Below, in pieces: positions 7,602-16,584 of a stretch of 64,000 nucleotides of DNA. The stretch's first letter is position 1. Each line of letters begins with the position of its first letter. The DNA lies in NCBI RefSeq assembly GCF_030388665.1, contig NZ_CP128846.1, forward strand, positions 5,468,501 through 5,532,500, in the 5' to 3' direction. Both the position numbers and the translations under genes were made by a program. The DNA is from Streptomyces flavofungini (GTDB taxonomy: Bacteria > Actinomycetota > Actinomycetes > Streptomycetales > Streptomycetaceae). The notes below the pieces were generated by a model, which saw only the letters and a program-made list of their open reading frames with translations, had not been told where the DNA came from and searched no databases.

Positions 7602-8297
7602 CTAGCCCTGCTCCGGCTTCTCGTCCGCGAGGCGCCGGTCCAGCGCCAGCGAGAGCTCCGCCTCCACCACCGCCTTGGCGACCGGGCGCAGCATCTCGGC
7701 GCTGACGTCCGCGTCGTCGGGGGCGTGCGTGCGGACGACCGTCAGGAACAACTCGGCGAGCGCGTCGGTGTGTTCACGCACGCGCTGGCCCGCCTCCAGG
7801 ACCGCGGCGAGCGGGATGCCCTTGCGCACCAGGGTGGTCGAGGCGTCCAGGAGGCGGCGGCTGATGTGGACGATCTCGTCGCCGTCGGTGCCGAGATAGC
7901 CGAGGTCGAGCGCCGCCGACAGGTTCTCCGGGGTGACCTCGCCCGCGAAGCGGTCGGCCAGCTCCTCGGGGGTGAGGCGGACCGGGGTCTCCTCCGACGG
8001 GCCGTCCATGCCGAGGAGTTCGGCGACGTCGCGGCCCTGCTCGAAGGCCTCGGCCAGCTCCGCGATGCCGTTCAGGGTGTGGCCGCGCTCCAGGAGGGCG
8101 GCGATGGTGCGCAGGCGGGCCAGGTGGTGCTCGTCGTACCAGGCGATGCGGCCCTCGCGGCGCGGTGGCGGGATCAGCCCGCGCTCGCGGTAGAAGCGGA
8201 CGGTGCGCACGGTGATGCCGGCCTCCTTGGCCAGCTCCTCCATGCGGAACTCGCGTACGTCCGCCGCCTCTGCCGGGTCTCCCGTGTGATCTGCCAC
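7602..8297 (-). CDS. MerR family transcriptional regulator
   Basis: A 231-residue regulator with an N-terminal MerR winged helix (FRMEELAKEAGITVRTVRFYRERGLIPPPRREGRIAWYDEHHLARL, residues about 17-62), followed by a long coiled dimerisation helix and a C-terminal domain without the cysteines used by metal-sensing MerR proteins. An organic effector is therefore more likely than a metal. It is divergent from the monooxygenase/hydrolase/SDR operon and is probably its regulator. The intergenic region contains a perfect palindrome at 8409-8424 that could be an operator. The start codon is ATG. Confidence 0.88.
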   Translation of the reverse strand: MADHTGDPAEAADVREFRMEELAKEAGITVRTVRFYRERGLIPPPRREGRIAWYDEHHLARLRTIAALLERGHTLNGIAELAEAFEQGRDVAELLGMDGPSEETPVRLTPEELADRFAGEVTPENLSAALDLGYLGTDGDEIVHISRRLLDASTTLVRKGIPLAAVLEAGQRVREHTDALAELFLTVVRTHAPDDADVSAEMLRPVAKAVVEAELSLALDRRLADEKPEQG

Positions 8298-8408
8298 GTG
8301 AGCAGCCTATGCCGACTAGGTGCGCCCGCGCCGGGGTCGTACCGTCGGTAACTTTGTCCGGCCCGACCCCTACCCATGAGTACGAGGCTGCCCTACGCTC
8401 CCCATTGC

Positions 8409-8424
8409 GCCAGTGCTTACTGGC
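8409..8424. promoter_or_regulatory. Palindrome between MerR gene and monooxygenase operon
   Basis: GCCAGT and ACTGGC form a perfect 6-bp inverted repeat with a 4-base centre (gctt), 27 bases upstream of the monooxygenase start. It is a candidate operator, possibly for the divergent MerR protein, although MerR sites usually span a 19-bp promoter spacer and that arrangement is not obvious here. Confidence 0.4.
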
Positions 8425-8450
8425 AGAGTCACACCTCGGGAGGCGTCGGC

Positions 8451-9998
8451 ATGGCCGGGAGCGAACGTGTGGAACACGTACGGGTGGCGGTGATCGGGTC
8501 CGGGTTCGGCGGGATCGGTGCCGCCGTCCGGCTGCGCAGGGAGGGCGTCACCGACTTCGTCGTCCTGGAGCGGGCGAGCGCGGTCGGCGGCACCTGGCGG
8601 GACAACAGCTACCCGGGCTGCGCCTGCGACGTGCCGTCCCACCTGTACTCGTTCTCGTTCGCGCCGAACCCGGACTGGCCGCGCACCTTCTCCGGGCAGG
8701 AGCACATCTGGGACTACCTGGAGCGGGTCGCGGACACCTTCCGGCTGCGCCCGCACATCCGCCTCGACACCGAGGTCCTGAAGCTCGCCTGGGACGCCGA
8801 CGAGCTGCGCTGGCTGATCGAGACCAGCACCGGAAAGCTCACCGCCGACGTCGTGGTCTCCGCCACCGGACCGCTCTCCGACCCCAAGACGCCCGACATC
8901 CCGGGCCTGGACACCTTCCCCGGCAAGGTCTTCCACTCCGCGCGCTGGGACCACGACTACGACCTGCGCGGCAAGCGCGTCGCCATGGTCGGCACCGGGG
9001 CCTCCGCGATCCAGATCGTGCCGGAGATCCAGCGCGACGTCCGGCGGCTCACGCTGTTCCAGCGCACCCCGCCCTGGGTCCTGCCCCGCGCCGACCGGGC
9101 CATCACCGGCGTCGAGCGCTGGCTGCACCGGCAGTTGCCGTTCACCACGCAGGCGCGCCGGGGCATCCTGTGGGGCATCCGCGAGCTCCAGGTGCAGGCC
9201 TTCACCAAGCGGCCCGACGAGCTCGGCCTGATCGAGCGGATCGCCAAGCGGAACATGGAGCGGTCCGTCAAGGACCCGGCGCTGCGGGCCAAGCTGACGC
9301 CGACGTACCGCATCGGCTGCAAGCGGATCCTGCTCTCCAACGCCTACTATCCGGCGCTCGCCGAGCCCAACGTGGACGTCGTCGCGAGCGGTCTCGCCGA
9401 GGTGCGCGGGTCCACCGTCGTGGCCGCCGACGGCACCGAGGCCGAGGTCGACGCGATCGTCTTCGGCACCGGCTTCCACGTCACGGACATGCCGATCGCC
9501 GAACGCGTCGTCGGCGCGGAAGGACAGACGCTGATGGAGTCCTGGAAGGACGGCATGAAGTCGCTGCGCGGCGCCACCGCCGCGGGCTTCCCGAACTTCT
9601 TCACCGTCATCGGCCCGAACACCGGCCTCGGCAACTCCTCGATGATCCTCATGATCGAGTCCCAGCTGAACTACCTCGCCGACTACATGCGGCAGTTGAA
9701 CACCATCGGCGGCCGCACCGCGCTGTCCCCGCGCACCGCCGCCGTCGACGCCTGGAACCACCGCGTCCAGGAGCGCATGAAGCGCACCGTCTGGAACACC
9801 GGCGGCTGCACCAGCTGGTACCTGGACGCCAACGGCGTCAACACCACCGTCTGGCCCGGTACGACGACGGAGTTCCGCACCGCCACGCGCCGCGTCGACC
9901 TGTCCGAGTACGAGGTCGTGCGCGCCCCCGCGGCCGACAGCGGCCCCCGGCGCCGCAAGCCCGGCAGGACGGCCGCGAAGGCGAGGGTCGGCGCATGA
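8451..9998 (+). CDS. Flavin-binding Baeyer-Villiger-type monooxygenase
   Basis: A 515-residue FAD/NADPH enzyme that inserts oxygen next to a ketone to give an ester or lactone. It has the first Rossmann loop VIGSGFGGIGAAV near residue 11, the BVMO fingerprint FPGKVFHSARWDHDY near residue 149, the second Rossmann loop VAMVGTGASAIQIVPE, and the C-terminal GPNTGLGN block. The start at ATG 8451 has GGGAGG at 8438-8443; an ATG at 8376 would add 25 residues unlike the family and lacks such a site. It is the first gene of a three-gene unit: its TGA overlaps the ATG of the hydrolase gene. The native ketone is unknown. Confidence 0.92.
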   Translation: MAGSERVEHVRVAVIGSGFGGIGAAVRLRREGVTDFVVLERASAVGGTWRDNSYPGCACDVPSHLYSFSFAPNPDWPRTFSGQEHIWDYLERVADTFRLRPHIRLDTEVLKLAWDADELRWLIETSTGKLTADVVVSATGPLSDPKTPDIPGLDTFPGKVFHSARWDHDYDLRGKRVAMVGTGASAIQIVPEIQRDVRRLTLFQRTPPWVLPRADRAITGVERWLHRQLPFTTQARRGILWGIRELQVQAFTKRPDELGLIERIAKRNMERSVKDPALRAKLTPTYRIGCKRILLSNAYYPALAEPNVDVVASGLAEVRGSTVVAADGTEAEVDAIVFGTGFHVTDMPIAERVVGAEGQTLMESWKDGMKSLRGATAAGFPNFFTVIGPNTGLGNSSMILMIESQLNYLADYMRQLNTIGGRTALSPRTAAVDAWNHRVQERMKRTVWNTGGCTSWYLDANGVNTTVWPGTTTEFRTATRRVDLSEYEVVRAPAADSGPRRRKPGRTAAKARVGA

Positions 9999-10954
9999 GC
10001 CGTCTCACCCACGTCCGCGGCGGGCCCTACGCGCCGCCCGTCCCCGCGCACGAGCTGACCGCCGTCTCCGCCGACGGGGCGCGCGTCCACGTCGAGGTGC
10101 ACGGGCCCGAGCACGCGCCCGCGATCGTCCTCGCGCACGGCTGGACCTGCTCCACCGCGTTCTGGGCGGCGCAGATCCGGGCCCTGTCGGGCACGTACCG
10201 CGTGATCGCCTACGACCAGCGCGGGCACGGGCGCAGCGAGCCGCCCCTGGAGGCCGCCGGGTACGGCACCCGGGCCCTCGCCGACGACCTGGAGGCCGTG
10301 CTCACCGCGACCCTCGCCCCCGGCGAACCCGCCGTCCTCGTCGGCCACTCGATGGGCGGCATGACGCTGATGGCGGCGGCCGGACGGCCCGGGGTGCGCG
10401 AGCACGCGGCCGCGGTACTGCTGTGCAGCACGGGCAGTTCGCAGCTCGTCGCCGAGTCGACGGTCCTGCCGCTGCGCGCCGGGGCGCTGCGGACCCGGCT
10501 CACCCGCCGCGTGCTCGGCGCGCGGGCACCCCTCGGGCCCGTCACGCCGATCGCCCGCCGGGTCCTCAAGTACGCCACCATGGGCCCCGGTTCGGCGCCC
10601 GAGCGGGTCGAGGCGTGCGCGCGGATCGTGCACGGATGCCCGCGCGTCGTGCGCTACCGGTGGGCGCACGTCCTGGACGAGCTGCACCTGGACGCCGGGG
10701 TGGCCGCGCTCACGGCGCCCACGGCGGTGATCGCCGGGACGGCCGACCGGCTCACCCCCGTCGTGCAGGCCCGGCGGATCGCGGCCGCGCTGCCGCACTG
10801 CCTGGGCCTGACCGAGCTGACCGGAGTCGGGCACATGACGCCGGTGGAGGCGCCCGAAGCGGTCACCCGCAGGATCACGGAACTGGCCGAGGCATACGCC
10901 GTACGACAGCCGCAGCGGGAGTCCGCGCGGCAGCACGAGAAGGAGGGCGCGTGA
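9995..10954 (+). CDS. Alpha/beta hydrolase
   Basis: A 319-residue alpha/beta-hydrolase fold protein. Visible elements are the oxyanion-hole region LAHGWTCSTAFW, the strand-4 block VIAYDQRGHGRSEPP, the nucleophile elbow GHSMGGM, an aspartate in GTADRLTPV and the final histidine in GVGHMTPVEAPE, giving a complete Ser-Asp-His triad. Start and stop codons overlap both neighbours (ATGA with the monooxygenase, GTGA with the SDR), so translation is coupled. The context suggests it hydrolyses the ester or lactone formed by the monooxygenase. That role is inferred from gene order only. Confidence 0.9.
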   Translation: MSRLTHVRGGPYAPPVPAHELTAVSADGARVHVEVHGPEHAPAIVLAHGWTCSTAFWAAQIRALSGTYRVIAYDQRGHGRSEPPLEAAGYGTRALADDLEAVLTATLAPGEPAVLVGHSMGGMTLMAAAGRPGVREHAAAVLLCSTGSSQLVAESTVLPLRAGALRTRLTRRVLGARAPLGPVTPIARRVLKYATMGPGSAPERVEACARIVHGCPRVVRYRWAHVLDELHLDAGVAALTAPTAVIAGTADRLTPVVQARRIAAALPHCLGLTELTGVGHMTPVEAPEAVTRRITELAEAYAVRQPQRESARQHEKEGA

Positions 10955-11829
10955 GCAAGGTGAGCCTGGAAGGACAGGTCGCGGTCGTCACGGGGGCCGC
11001 GCGCGGAGTCGGCGAACTCCTCGCCCGCAAGCTGTCGGCGCGCGGCGCGCACGTGGCGCTGGTCGGCCTCGAACCCGACGAGCTGAAGCAGGTCGCGTCC
11101 CGCCTGCACGGGGAGGCCGCGTACTGGCACGCCGACGTCACCGACCACGAGGCGATGGCGCGCGTCGCCCAGGAGGTCAAGGAGCGGTTCGGGAAGGTCG
11201 ACATCGTCGTCGCCAACGCCGGGGTGGCGTGCGCGGGGCCGTTCCTCGGCTCCGACCCCGTCGCCTGGCGGCGGGTCATCGAGGTCAACCTGATCGGCAG
11301 CGCGGTGACGGCGCGGGCGTTCCTGCCCGTGCTCATGGAGAGCCGCGGGTATCTCCTCCAGATCGCCTCGCTGGCCGCGCTGACGCCCGCGCCGATGATG
11401 ACCGCGTACTGCGCGTCCAAGTCGGGCGTGGAGGCGTACGCGCACGCGCTGCGGGCCGAGGTCGGCTACAAGGGCGTCAAGGTCGGCGTCGGCTATCTGT
11501 CCTGGACGGACACCGACATGGTGCGCGGCGCCGATCAGGACGATGTGATGCGGGAGCTGCGGTCGCGGCTGCCGTGGCCGTCCAACAAGACGTACCCGCT
11601 CGGGCCCGCCGTCGACCGGATCGTCGCCGGGATCGAGCGGCGCTCGGCGCACGTGTACGCGCAGTGGTGGCTGCGGGGCATGCAGGGGGTGCGGCCCTAC
11701 CTGCCGGGGCTCATCGCCTCCGTCGGGCAGCGGGAGATGCGGCGGTTCGAGCCGCGGCTCGGGGAGGTCACGACGGGGCTCCTCGGGGAGGGCGGCTCCG
11801 CGGACACGGCGGCGCACGCGGGGCGGTAG
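10951..11829 (+). CDS. Short-chain dehydrogenase/reductase (SDR)
   Basis: A 292-residue classical SDR. The cofactor loop is TGAARGVGE (residues about 14-22), followed by the structural NAG motif in VVANAGVA, a serine in LLQIASLA and the catalytic YCASK tetrad block. A C-terminal extension of about 60 residues goes beyond the minimal fold. The GTG start overlaps the hydrolase stop (GTGA). Within the operon it probably interconverts an alcohol and the ketone used by the monooxygenase, giving an alcohol-to-ketone-to-ester-to-acid order. It is followed by a strong terminator. Confidence 0.9.
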   Translation: MSKVSLEGQVAVVTGAARGVGELLARKLSARGAHVALVGLEPDELKQVASRLHGEAAYWHADVTDHEAMARVAQEVKERFGKVDIVVANAGVACAGPFLGSDPVAWRRVIEVNLIGSAVTARAFLPVLMESRGYLLQIASLAALTPAPMMTAYCASKSGVEAYAHALRAEVGYKGVKVGVGYLSWTDTDMVRGADQDDVMRELRSRLPWPSNKTYPLGPAVDRIVAGIERRSAHVYAQWWLRGMQGVRPYLPGLIASVGQREMRRFEPRLGEVTTGLLGEGGSADTAAHAGR

Positions 11830-11858
11830 CGCGCCCGACGGGCCCGCCGGTACGGGAA

Positions 11859-11892
11859 ACGGGGCCCACCCGGAAGTCCGGGCGGGCCCCGT
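11859..11892. terminator. Bidirectional terminator between SDR and small hydrophilic protein genes
   Basis: Arms 11859-11873 and 11878-11892 pair over 15 positions with one mismatch around the loop AAGT. It lies 30 bases after the SDR stop and 40 bases beyond the 3' end of the convergent small gene. Confidence 0.75.
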
Positions 11893-11931
11893 CCGCGTTC
11901 CGCTCAGGCGCGGGAGGCCATGGCGGGGGGC

Positions 11932-12150
11932 CTAGGCGTCGTAGTCCTGGTCGAACTTGTCCTGAGCCTCCTGCGCGGCGCGCTGGGCCGAGTCCGGTGC
12001 CTGGTCCTGTGCCTGGGAGGCACGGTCACTCGCCTCGTCCCGGGCCTGCGAGGCGCGGTCGCCCGCTTCTCCCTTGCGGCCGCGCATGGCGTCCTGCGCC
12101 TTGTCGGAGAGTTCCCGCGCCTTGTCCTCGAACTGGTCCTTGATGCCCAT
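11932..12150 (-). CDS. Small hydrophilic, highly charged LEA/CsbD-like protein
   Basis: A 72-residue protein starting MGIKDQFEDKAREL and made almost entirely of Asp, Glu, Lys, Arg, Gln, Ala and Ser, with an internal repeat DRASQARDEAS/DRASQAQDQAP. It has no hydrophobic core or cysteine and is likely a single amphipathic helix or a disordered protein, like stress-induced LEA or CsbD-type proteins. GGGAG about nine bases upstream of the ATG at 12150 decides this start over longer versions. The protein is very hydrophilic and the family assignment is by composition only. A stress-protectant role is a guess. Confidence 0.72.
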   Translation of the reverse strand: MGIKDQFEDKARELSDKAQDAMRGRKGEAGDRASQARDEASDRASQAQDQAPDSAQRAAQEAQDKFDQDYDA

Positions 12151-12276
12151 GCTGGTCACTCCCGTTGTGGGTGAGGGGATTGGGCCTCGACCAGACTCAC
12201 ACGGCCGCACGGGCAGCGCATTTCGATCACTCACCCTCAGTGATGCGCCCCGCTCAGCGCCCCGCTCAGCGCCGCG

Positions 12277-15200
12277 TCAGGCGTCCCGCGGCGGCAGCTT
12301 CGGGCGCCGCCGGTCCGGCACGTCCGCATAGCCCGGAGGTACCGCCGCCGGGCGCAGCGCGAGCAGGTCCAGGGCCACCCGCACCGCGTCGTCGAGCTGC
12401 GCGTGCCGCCCCTCCGCCCAGTCCAACGGCGTGCGCAGGACGGCGAGATCGGGTTCCACGCCGTGGTTCTCCACGGACCACCCGTACCCCTCGAACCACG
12501 CCGCGTTCATCGGCACCGTGATGACCGTGCCGTCGCCCAGCGTGTGCCGCCCGGTCATCCCGACCACCCCGCCCCAGGTCCGCTGCCCCACCACGGGCCC
12601 GAGCCCGAGGAGCTTGAACACGGCCGTGATCATGTCGCCGTCGGAGGAGGTCGCCTCGTCGGCGAGGGCGACGACCGGGCCGCGGGGCGCGTTGGAGGCG
12701 TACGACACCGGCTGGGCGTCCCGCGTGAGGTCCCAGCCGAGGATCTTGCGGGTCAGCTTCTCCACGACCAGCTCGCTGATGTGCCCGCCCGCGTTGCCGC
12801 GCACGTCCACCAGGAGCGCGGGCAGCGACATCTCCAGGCGCAGGTCCCGGTTGAACTGCGCCCAGCCCGAACCGCCCATGTCGGGGATGTGCAGATAGCC
12901 GCACTTGCCGTCACTCAACTCCCGTACCACCTCACGGCGTTTGGCGACCCAGTCCTGGTAGCGCAGGGGGCGTTCGTTGATGAGGGGCACGATCGCGACC
13001 CGGCGTGAGCGGCCTTCACCCTCCGCGGGCCGGAAGGTGAGTTCCACCGTGGTGCCGCCCGCCGCCGCGAGCAGCGGGTAGGGCCCGGTGACCGGGTCGA
13101 CGGGCCGCCCGTCGACGTGGGTGAGGACGGCGCCCTCGCGGATCCCCGCGCCGGCCAGCGGCGAGCGCGCCTTGGAGTCGGAGGACTCGCCCGGCAGGAT
13201 CCGCTTGACCACCCAGCCCTCGTCCCTGCGCACCAGGTTGGCGCCGAGGAGCCCCATCGCCCGCTGGTAGTGGGGCGGGCCCTCGTTGCGGCGGGCGGCG
13301 GTGACGTAGGCGTGCGAGGTGCCGAGTTCGCCGAGGACCTCACGGAGCAGGTCGGCGAACTCGTCGGGGGACGCGACGCGTTCCACCAGGGGGCGGTACT
13401 GGTCGAGGACGCCGTCCCAGTCGATGCCGCACATGCCCGGCTCCCAGAACAGGGCGCGGATGAGGCGGCCCGCCTCGTCGAAGGACTGCCGCCACTCGGC
13501 GGCCGGGTCGACTTCGTGCAGGATGCGGCGCAGGTCGAGCCAGACGGTGCTGTCGCTGTCGCCGGACTCGGTGGAGGGCACGGCCCGCAGGTCGCCCTCG
13601 TCCACCACGACGAGCCGGGAGCCGTCCCCGCTGGTCGCGAACCAGTCGAGGTGGTCGACGAGTTCGGACTTCTTGGCCTTGGTGATGTTGAAGTACTCCA
13701 GGGTCGGCCGACCGGAGGTGTCGGCGGGGTTGGCGAAGGTCTCGCCGAGCGCGCCGGAGATCGGCCAGCGCAGCCACACCAGGCCGCCGCCGCTCACCGG
13801 GCACAGCGCGGAGTACTTCGACGCCGCCACCGGGAACGGCGTCACCCGGCTCGCCAGGCCCTCCGCCTCCACGGTCACCGCCCCGTCGCCGAAGCCGTCG
13901 TCGCCCGCGCCGTCCGAGCCGTCCGCGTGCGGGTCGAGCCCGCCCGCCGCCGGCCGCCCGTCGGGCAGCAGCGCGAACGGCGAGGGGGTCGCGGACGACA
14001 GGGGCACGAGGTAGGGGCGGCAGCCGAGCGGGAAGGACAGGTCGCCGGTGTGCACGTCGTAGACGGGGTCGAAGCCGCGCCAGGACAGGAAGGCGAGATA
14101 GCGGCCGTCCCGGGTGAACACCGGGTTCTCGTCCTCGAAGCGGCCGTTGGTGACGTCGATGATCGTGCGGGCGCCGGGCCCGGCGATCCTGGCCAGCTTG
14201 ATCTTCCGCAGGGAGCGGCCGATGCCGGGGTGGGACCAGGTGAGCCAGGCGCCGTCCGGTGAGAAGGCGAGGTCGCGGACGGGGCCGTTGAGGGACCGGA
14301 TCAGCTCCGTCACCTCGCCGCCGGAGCCCGCGCCGTCCGGGGCCGCGCCGTCCGTGCCCTCGGCGGTCGCGTCGGGGGCCGTGTCGTCGGGCACGGTGAC
14401 CAGGAGCAGCCGCCCGTCGTGGGAGGCGACGGCGAGCCGTTCCCCGTCCGGGTCGGACACCAGTTCCTGCACCCGCCCGAGCCGCCCGCCCGCCAGCCTG
14501 CGCGGCTCCCGGGCGCCGCTGGCCCGGGGCAGGTAGGCGATCTCGATCGCGTCCTCGCCCTCGGCGTCGGTGACGTACGCGACCTGTCCGCCCGTGCCCA
14601 GCATCTCCGGCAGCCGCACCCGGACGCCCGGGGTGTCGGCGATGGTGCGGGCGGGGCCGTCGCGGTGGGTGAGCCAGTACAGGCTGCCGCGTACGACGAC
14701 GGCGCTCGCGCGGCCCGTGGTGTCCACCGAGAGCGCGTCGACGTGCTGCGCGGCGGGCACCTGGTACGTCCGCCGCCCCGCGCGCGGGCCGCCGATCTCG
14801 ACCTCGACCCGGCGCGGCACGGAGTCGGCGGCGAGGTCCTCCACCAGCCAGATCTCGCCCGCGCACTGGTAGACGACGCGGGTGCCGTCGCTGGCGGCGT
14901 GCCGGGCGTAGAAGGAGTCGTGGTCGGTGTGGCGGCGCAGGTCGGTGCCGTCGGGGCGGCAGGAGTACAGGTTGCCGACGCCCTCGTGGTCGGAGAGGAA
15001 CGCGATGCGCCCGGACACGAACATCGGCGCGTCCAGATGCCCCCCGAGGTCTTCGAGCAGCCGCTCGCCGTGCAGCCACAGGCGGCCCGTCGCGCCGCCC
15101 CGGTAGCGCTTCCAGGCGGCGGGCTCGTGCGGTGGCTTGCCGGTCAGGAGCAGGGTGCGGCGCTCGCCGTCGCCCTCGCCGTCGAGCACGGCGATGTCGT

Positions 15201-15618
15201 GCACCGGCCCCCAGGGCAGCTTGCCGCCGGGGGAGCCGTCGGTGGGCACGCTGTAGGCCCAGCAGAAGTGGGAGAAGGGCTGGCCGTGCGAGGAGACGGC
15301 CAGGATGTCGCCGTCGGGCGACCAGCCGCAGACGCGGGTGTCGGTGGAGCCCCAGTAGGTCAGGCGGCGCGCCGGGCCGCCCGCCACCGGCGCCAGATGG
15401 ATCTCGGGGTCCAGGCTGCGCCAGCTCGTGTACGCGATGTGACTGCCGTCGGGGCTGAAGCGGGGGTGCCCCACCTTGGTGCGGTCCGCCGTGATTCGCC
15501 AGGCCCGGGCGGGTGGGGTGCCCTCGGGGGCGAGGGGGGTCACCCAGAGGTCGTCCTCGGTGACGAAGCAGAGTCGGTCGCCGCTGACGTGAGGGAATCT
15601 TAGGTACGCCTGAGTCAC
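12277..15618 (-). CDS. Tricorn-like S41 family protease
   Basis: A 1113-residue homologue of tricorn protease, which degrades peptides released by the proteasome or other proteases. Residues 1-300 form the first beta-propeller (repeats such as HPRFSPDGSHIAYTSW), about 310-660 the second, about 680-750 the helical C1 domain containing LGTSHAYVTA (Ser-His of the tetrad), about 760-850 a PDZ domain, and about 870-1080 the S41 core with the nucleophile region VALADEATSSDGDM and GQRTWGGVVG. The start is GTG. Full length and all domains are present, so it is intact. It is monocistronic. Confidence 0.93.
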   Translation of the reverse strand: MTQAYLRFPHVSGDRLCFVTEDDLWVTPLAPEGTPPARAWRITADRTKVGHPRFSPDGSHIAYTSWRSLDPEIHLAPVAGGPARRLTYWGSTDTRVCGWSPDGDILAVSSHGQPFSHFCWAYSVPTDGSPGGKLPWGPVHDIAVLDGEGDGERRTLLLTGKPPHEPAAWKRYRGGATGRLWLHGERLLEDLGGHLDAPMFVSGRIAFLSDHEGVGNLYSCRPDGTDLRRHTDHDSFYARHAASDGTRVVYQCAGEIWLVEDLAADSVPRRVEVEIGGPRAGRRTYQVPAAQHVDALSVDTTGRASAVVVRGSLYWLTHRDGPARTIADTPGVRVRLPEMLGTGGQVAYVTDAEGEDAIEIAYLPRASGAREPRRLAGGRLGRVQELVSDPDGERLAVASHDGRLLLVTVPDDTAPDATAEGTDGAAPDGAGSGGEVTELIRSLNGPVRDLAFSPDGAWLTWSHPGIGRSLRKIKLARIAGPGARTIIDVTNGRFEDENPVFTRDGRYLAFLSWRGFDPVYDVHTGDLSFPLGCRPYLVPLSSATPSPFALLPDGRPAAGGLDPHADGSDGAGDDGFGDGAVTVEAEGLASRVTPFPVAASKYSALCPVSGGGLVWLRWPISGALGETFANPADTSGRPTLEYFNITKAKKSELVDHLDWFATSGDGSRLVVVDEGDLRAVPSTESGDSDSTVWLDLRRILHEVDPAAEWRQSFDEAGRLIRALFWEPGMCGIDWDGVLDQYRPLVERVASPDEFADLLREVLGELGTSHAYVTAARRNEGPPHYQRAMGLLGANLVRRDEGWVVKRILPGESSDSKARSPLAGAGIREGAVLTHVDGRPVDPVTGPYPLLAAAGGTTVELTFRPAEGEGRSRRVAIVPLINERPLRYQDWVAKRREVVRELSDGKCGYLHIPDMGGSGWAQFNRDLRLEMSLPALLVDVRGNAGGHISELVVEKLTRKILGWDLTRDAQPVSYASNAPRGPVVALADEATSSDGDMITAVFKLLGLGPVVGQRTWGGVVGMTGRHTLGDGTVITVPMNAAWFEGYGWSVENHGVEPDLAVLRTPLDWAEGRHAQLDDAVRVALDLLALRPAAVPPGYADVPDRRRPKLPPRDA

Positions 15619-15660
15619 CTCCCCATGCTTTTCCTTGGCGTCGGGTGCGGCAACTTATGG

Positions 15661-15722
15661 GGCTGCGCCCCTTTCCCCCCTTGTTGGCGCTTCGCGCCTC
15701 GTCCTCAAGCGCCGGACGGGCT
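15661..15722 (-). repeat. Composite REP-like repeat, copy 1
   Basis: Read on the minus strand it contains the core CAGCCCGTCCGGCGCTTGAG, the GAGGCGCGAAGCGCC hairpin, and further on a GGGGCGCAGCCCC hairpin. It lies between the divergent tricorn protease gene and the TetR gene, just upstream of the TetR promoter region. Confidence 0.8.
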
Positions 15723-15758
15723 GGACGGGCCGACCTCGCCGTGTGGCCCACGACACGT

Positions 15759-15773
15759 ACGAAACCGTTTCGT
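15759..15773. promoter_or_regulatory. Probable TetR operator
   Basis: ACGAAAC-C-GTTTCGT is a perfect 7-1-7 palindrome, 61-75 bases upstream of the TetR start codon. Size and symmetry fit an autoregulatory TetR operator, and repeated TTTCG continues to 15777. Confidence 0.65.
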
Positions 15774-15833
15774 TTCGATAGGAGATCCCGTAGAGTACTC
15801 GGCGTAGCAATGGAATCGGGAAGGAGTCGGCCC

Positions 15834-16427
15834 ATGACCGAAGTGACCGCGTCGCCGCGGCGGAGCCGGATCTCGCCCGAGCGGGAGGCGGAGCTGTACG
15901 AGGCCGTCCTCGATCTGTTGCGCGAGGTCGGGTACGACGGGCTGACGATGGACGCCATCGCCACCCGCACCCGCTCCAGCAAGGCCACGCTCTACCGCCA
16001 GTGGGGCGGCAAGGCGGAGCTGGTGGCGCGGGCGCTGAGGCACAACAAGCCCGCGTCCATGGCGGACATCGACACGGGGTCCCTGCGCGGGGACTTCATG
16101 AAGATGGTCACCCTCCAGGACGACTGCCAGATGGAGCAGGACCAGGCGCTGATGCGGGGCCTGTTCCACGCCATCCACGACAACCCCGAACTGCACAAGG
16201 CGCTCCGGCAGTTGCTGATCGAGCCGGAGATCACCGGGCTCAACGAGCTGCTGCGCCGCGCCGTCGCCCGGGGCGAACTCGCCGCCGACAACCCGGCGCT
16301 CGAGTACGTGATCCACATGCTGGTCGGCGGCTTCGTCGCCCGGGACCTGGTCGAGGAACGCCCCGCCGACCAGGAGTTCCTCCGCAGTTACATCAACGCC
16401 GTGATCCTCCCCGCCCTCGGCGTCTGA
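15834..16427 (+). CDS. TetR family transcriptional regulator
   Basis: A 197-residue repressor with the N-terminal HTH ISPEREAELYEAVLDLLREVGYDGLTMDAIATRTRSSKATLYRQWGGKAEL in segments at about residues 13-62, and an all-helical ligand-binding domain behind it. ATG 15834 has AAGGAG at 15821-15826 with seven bases spacing; the frame is open further upstream but without such a site. It lies 157 bp upstream of the MMPL transporter in the same direction and probably represses it and itself through the palindrome at 15759-15773. Confidence 0.9.
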   Translation: MTEVTASPRRSRISPEREAELYEAVLDLLREVGYDGLTMDAIATRTRSSKATLYRQWGGKAELVARALRHNKPASMADIDTGSLRGDFMKMVTLQDDCQMEQDQALMRGLFHAIHDNPELHKALRQLLIEPEITGLNELLRRAVARGELAADNPALEYVIHMLVGGFVARDLVEERPADQEFLRSYINAVILPALGV

Positions 16428-16500
16428 CGCCCGCCAGGGCGGAGCTTCCCCACCGTCGCACCCCCGCGGCCACCCCCACCTGACGTCACCGCTCACGTCG

Positions 16501-16543
16501 TCGGGCCGATCACCCCTGCCCCTCGGGCCGATCACCCCTGCCC
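16501..16543. repeat. 22-bp direct repeat between TetR and MMPL genes
   Basis: Positions 16501-16521 and 16523-16543 are identical (21 bases, one extra C between). They sit about 40-80 bases before the MMPL start codon, in the place where its promoter is expected, so they could be operator half-sites or simply a duplication. Confidence 0.7.
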
Positions 16544-16584
16544 AGAAGCCATCAGCCACCACGACCTGACCGGGAGTACTCCCC

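Noticed and set aside
8376..8450. Upstream ATG for the monooxygenase
   Set aside because: The 25 added residues do not match the family and no ribosome binding site precedes it, whereas GGGAGG precedes ATG 8451.
13340..15988. Long open frame on the minus strand overlapping the tricorn protease gene in another frame
   Set aside because: It is Arg/Pro/Gly-rich with no recognisable domain and is explained by the high G/C third positions of the tricorn gene, which has all family domains.
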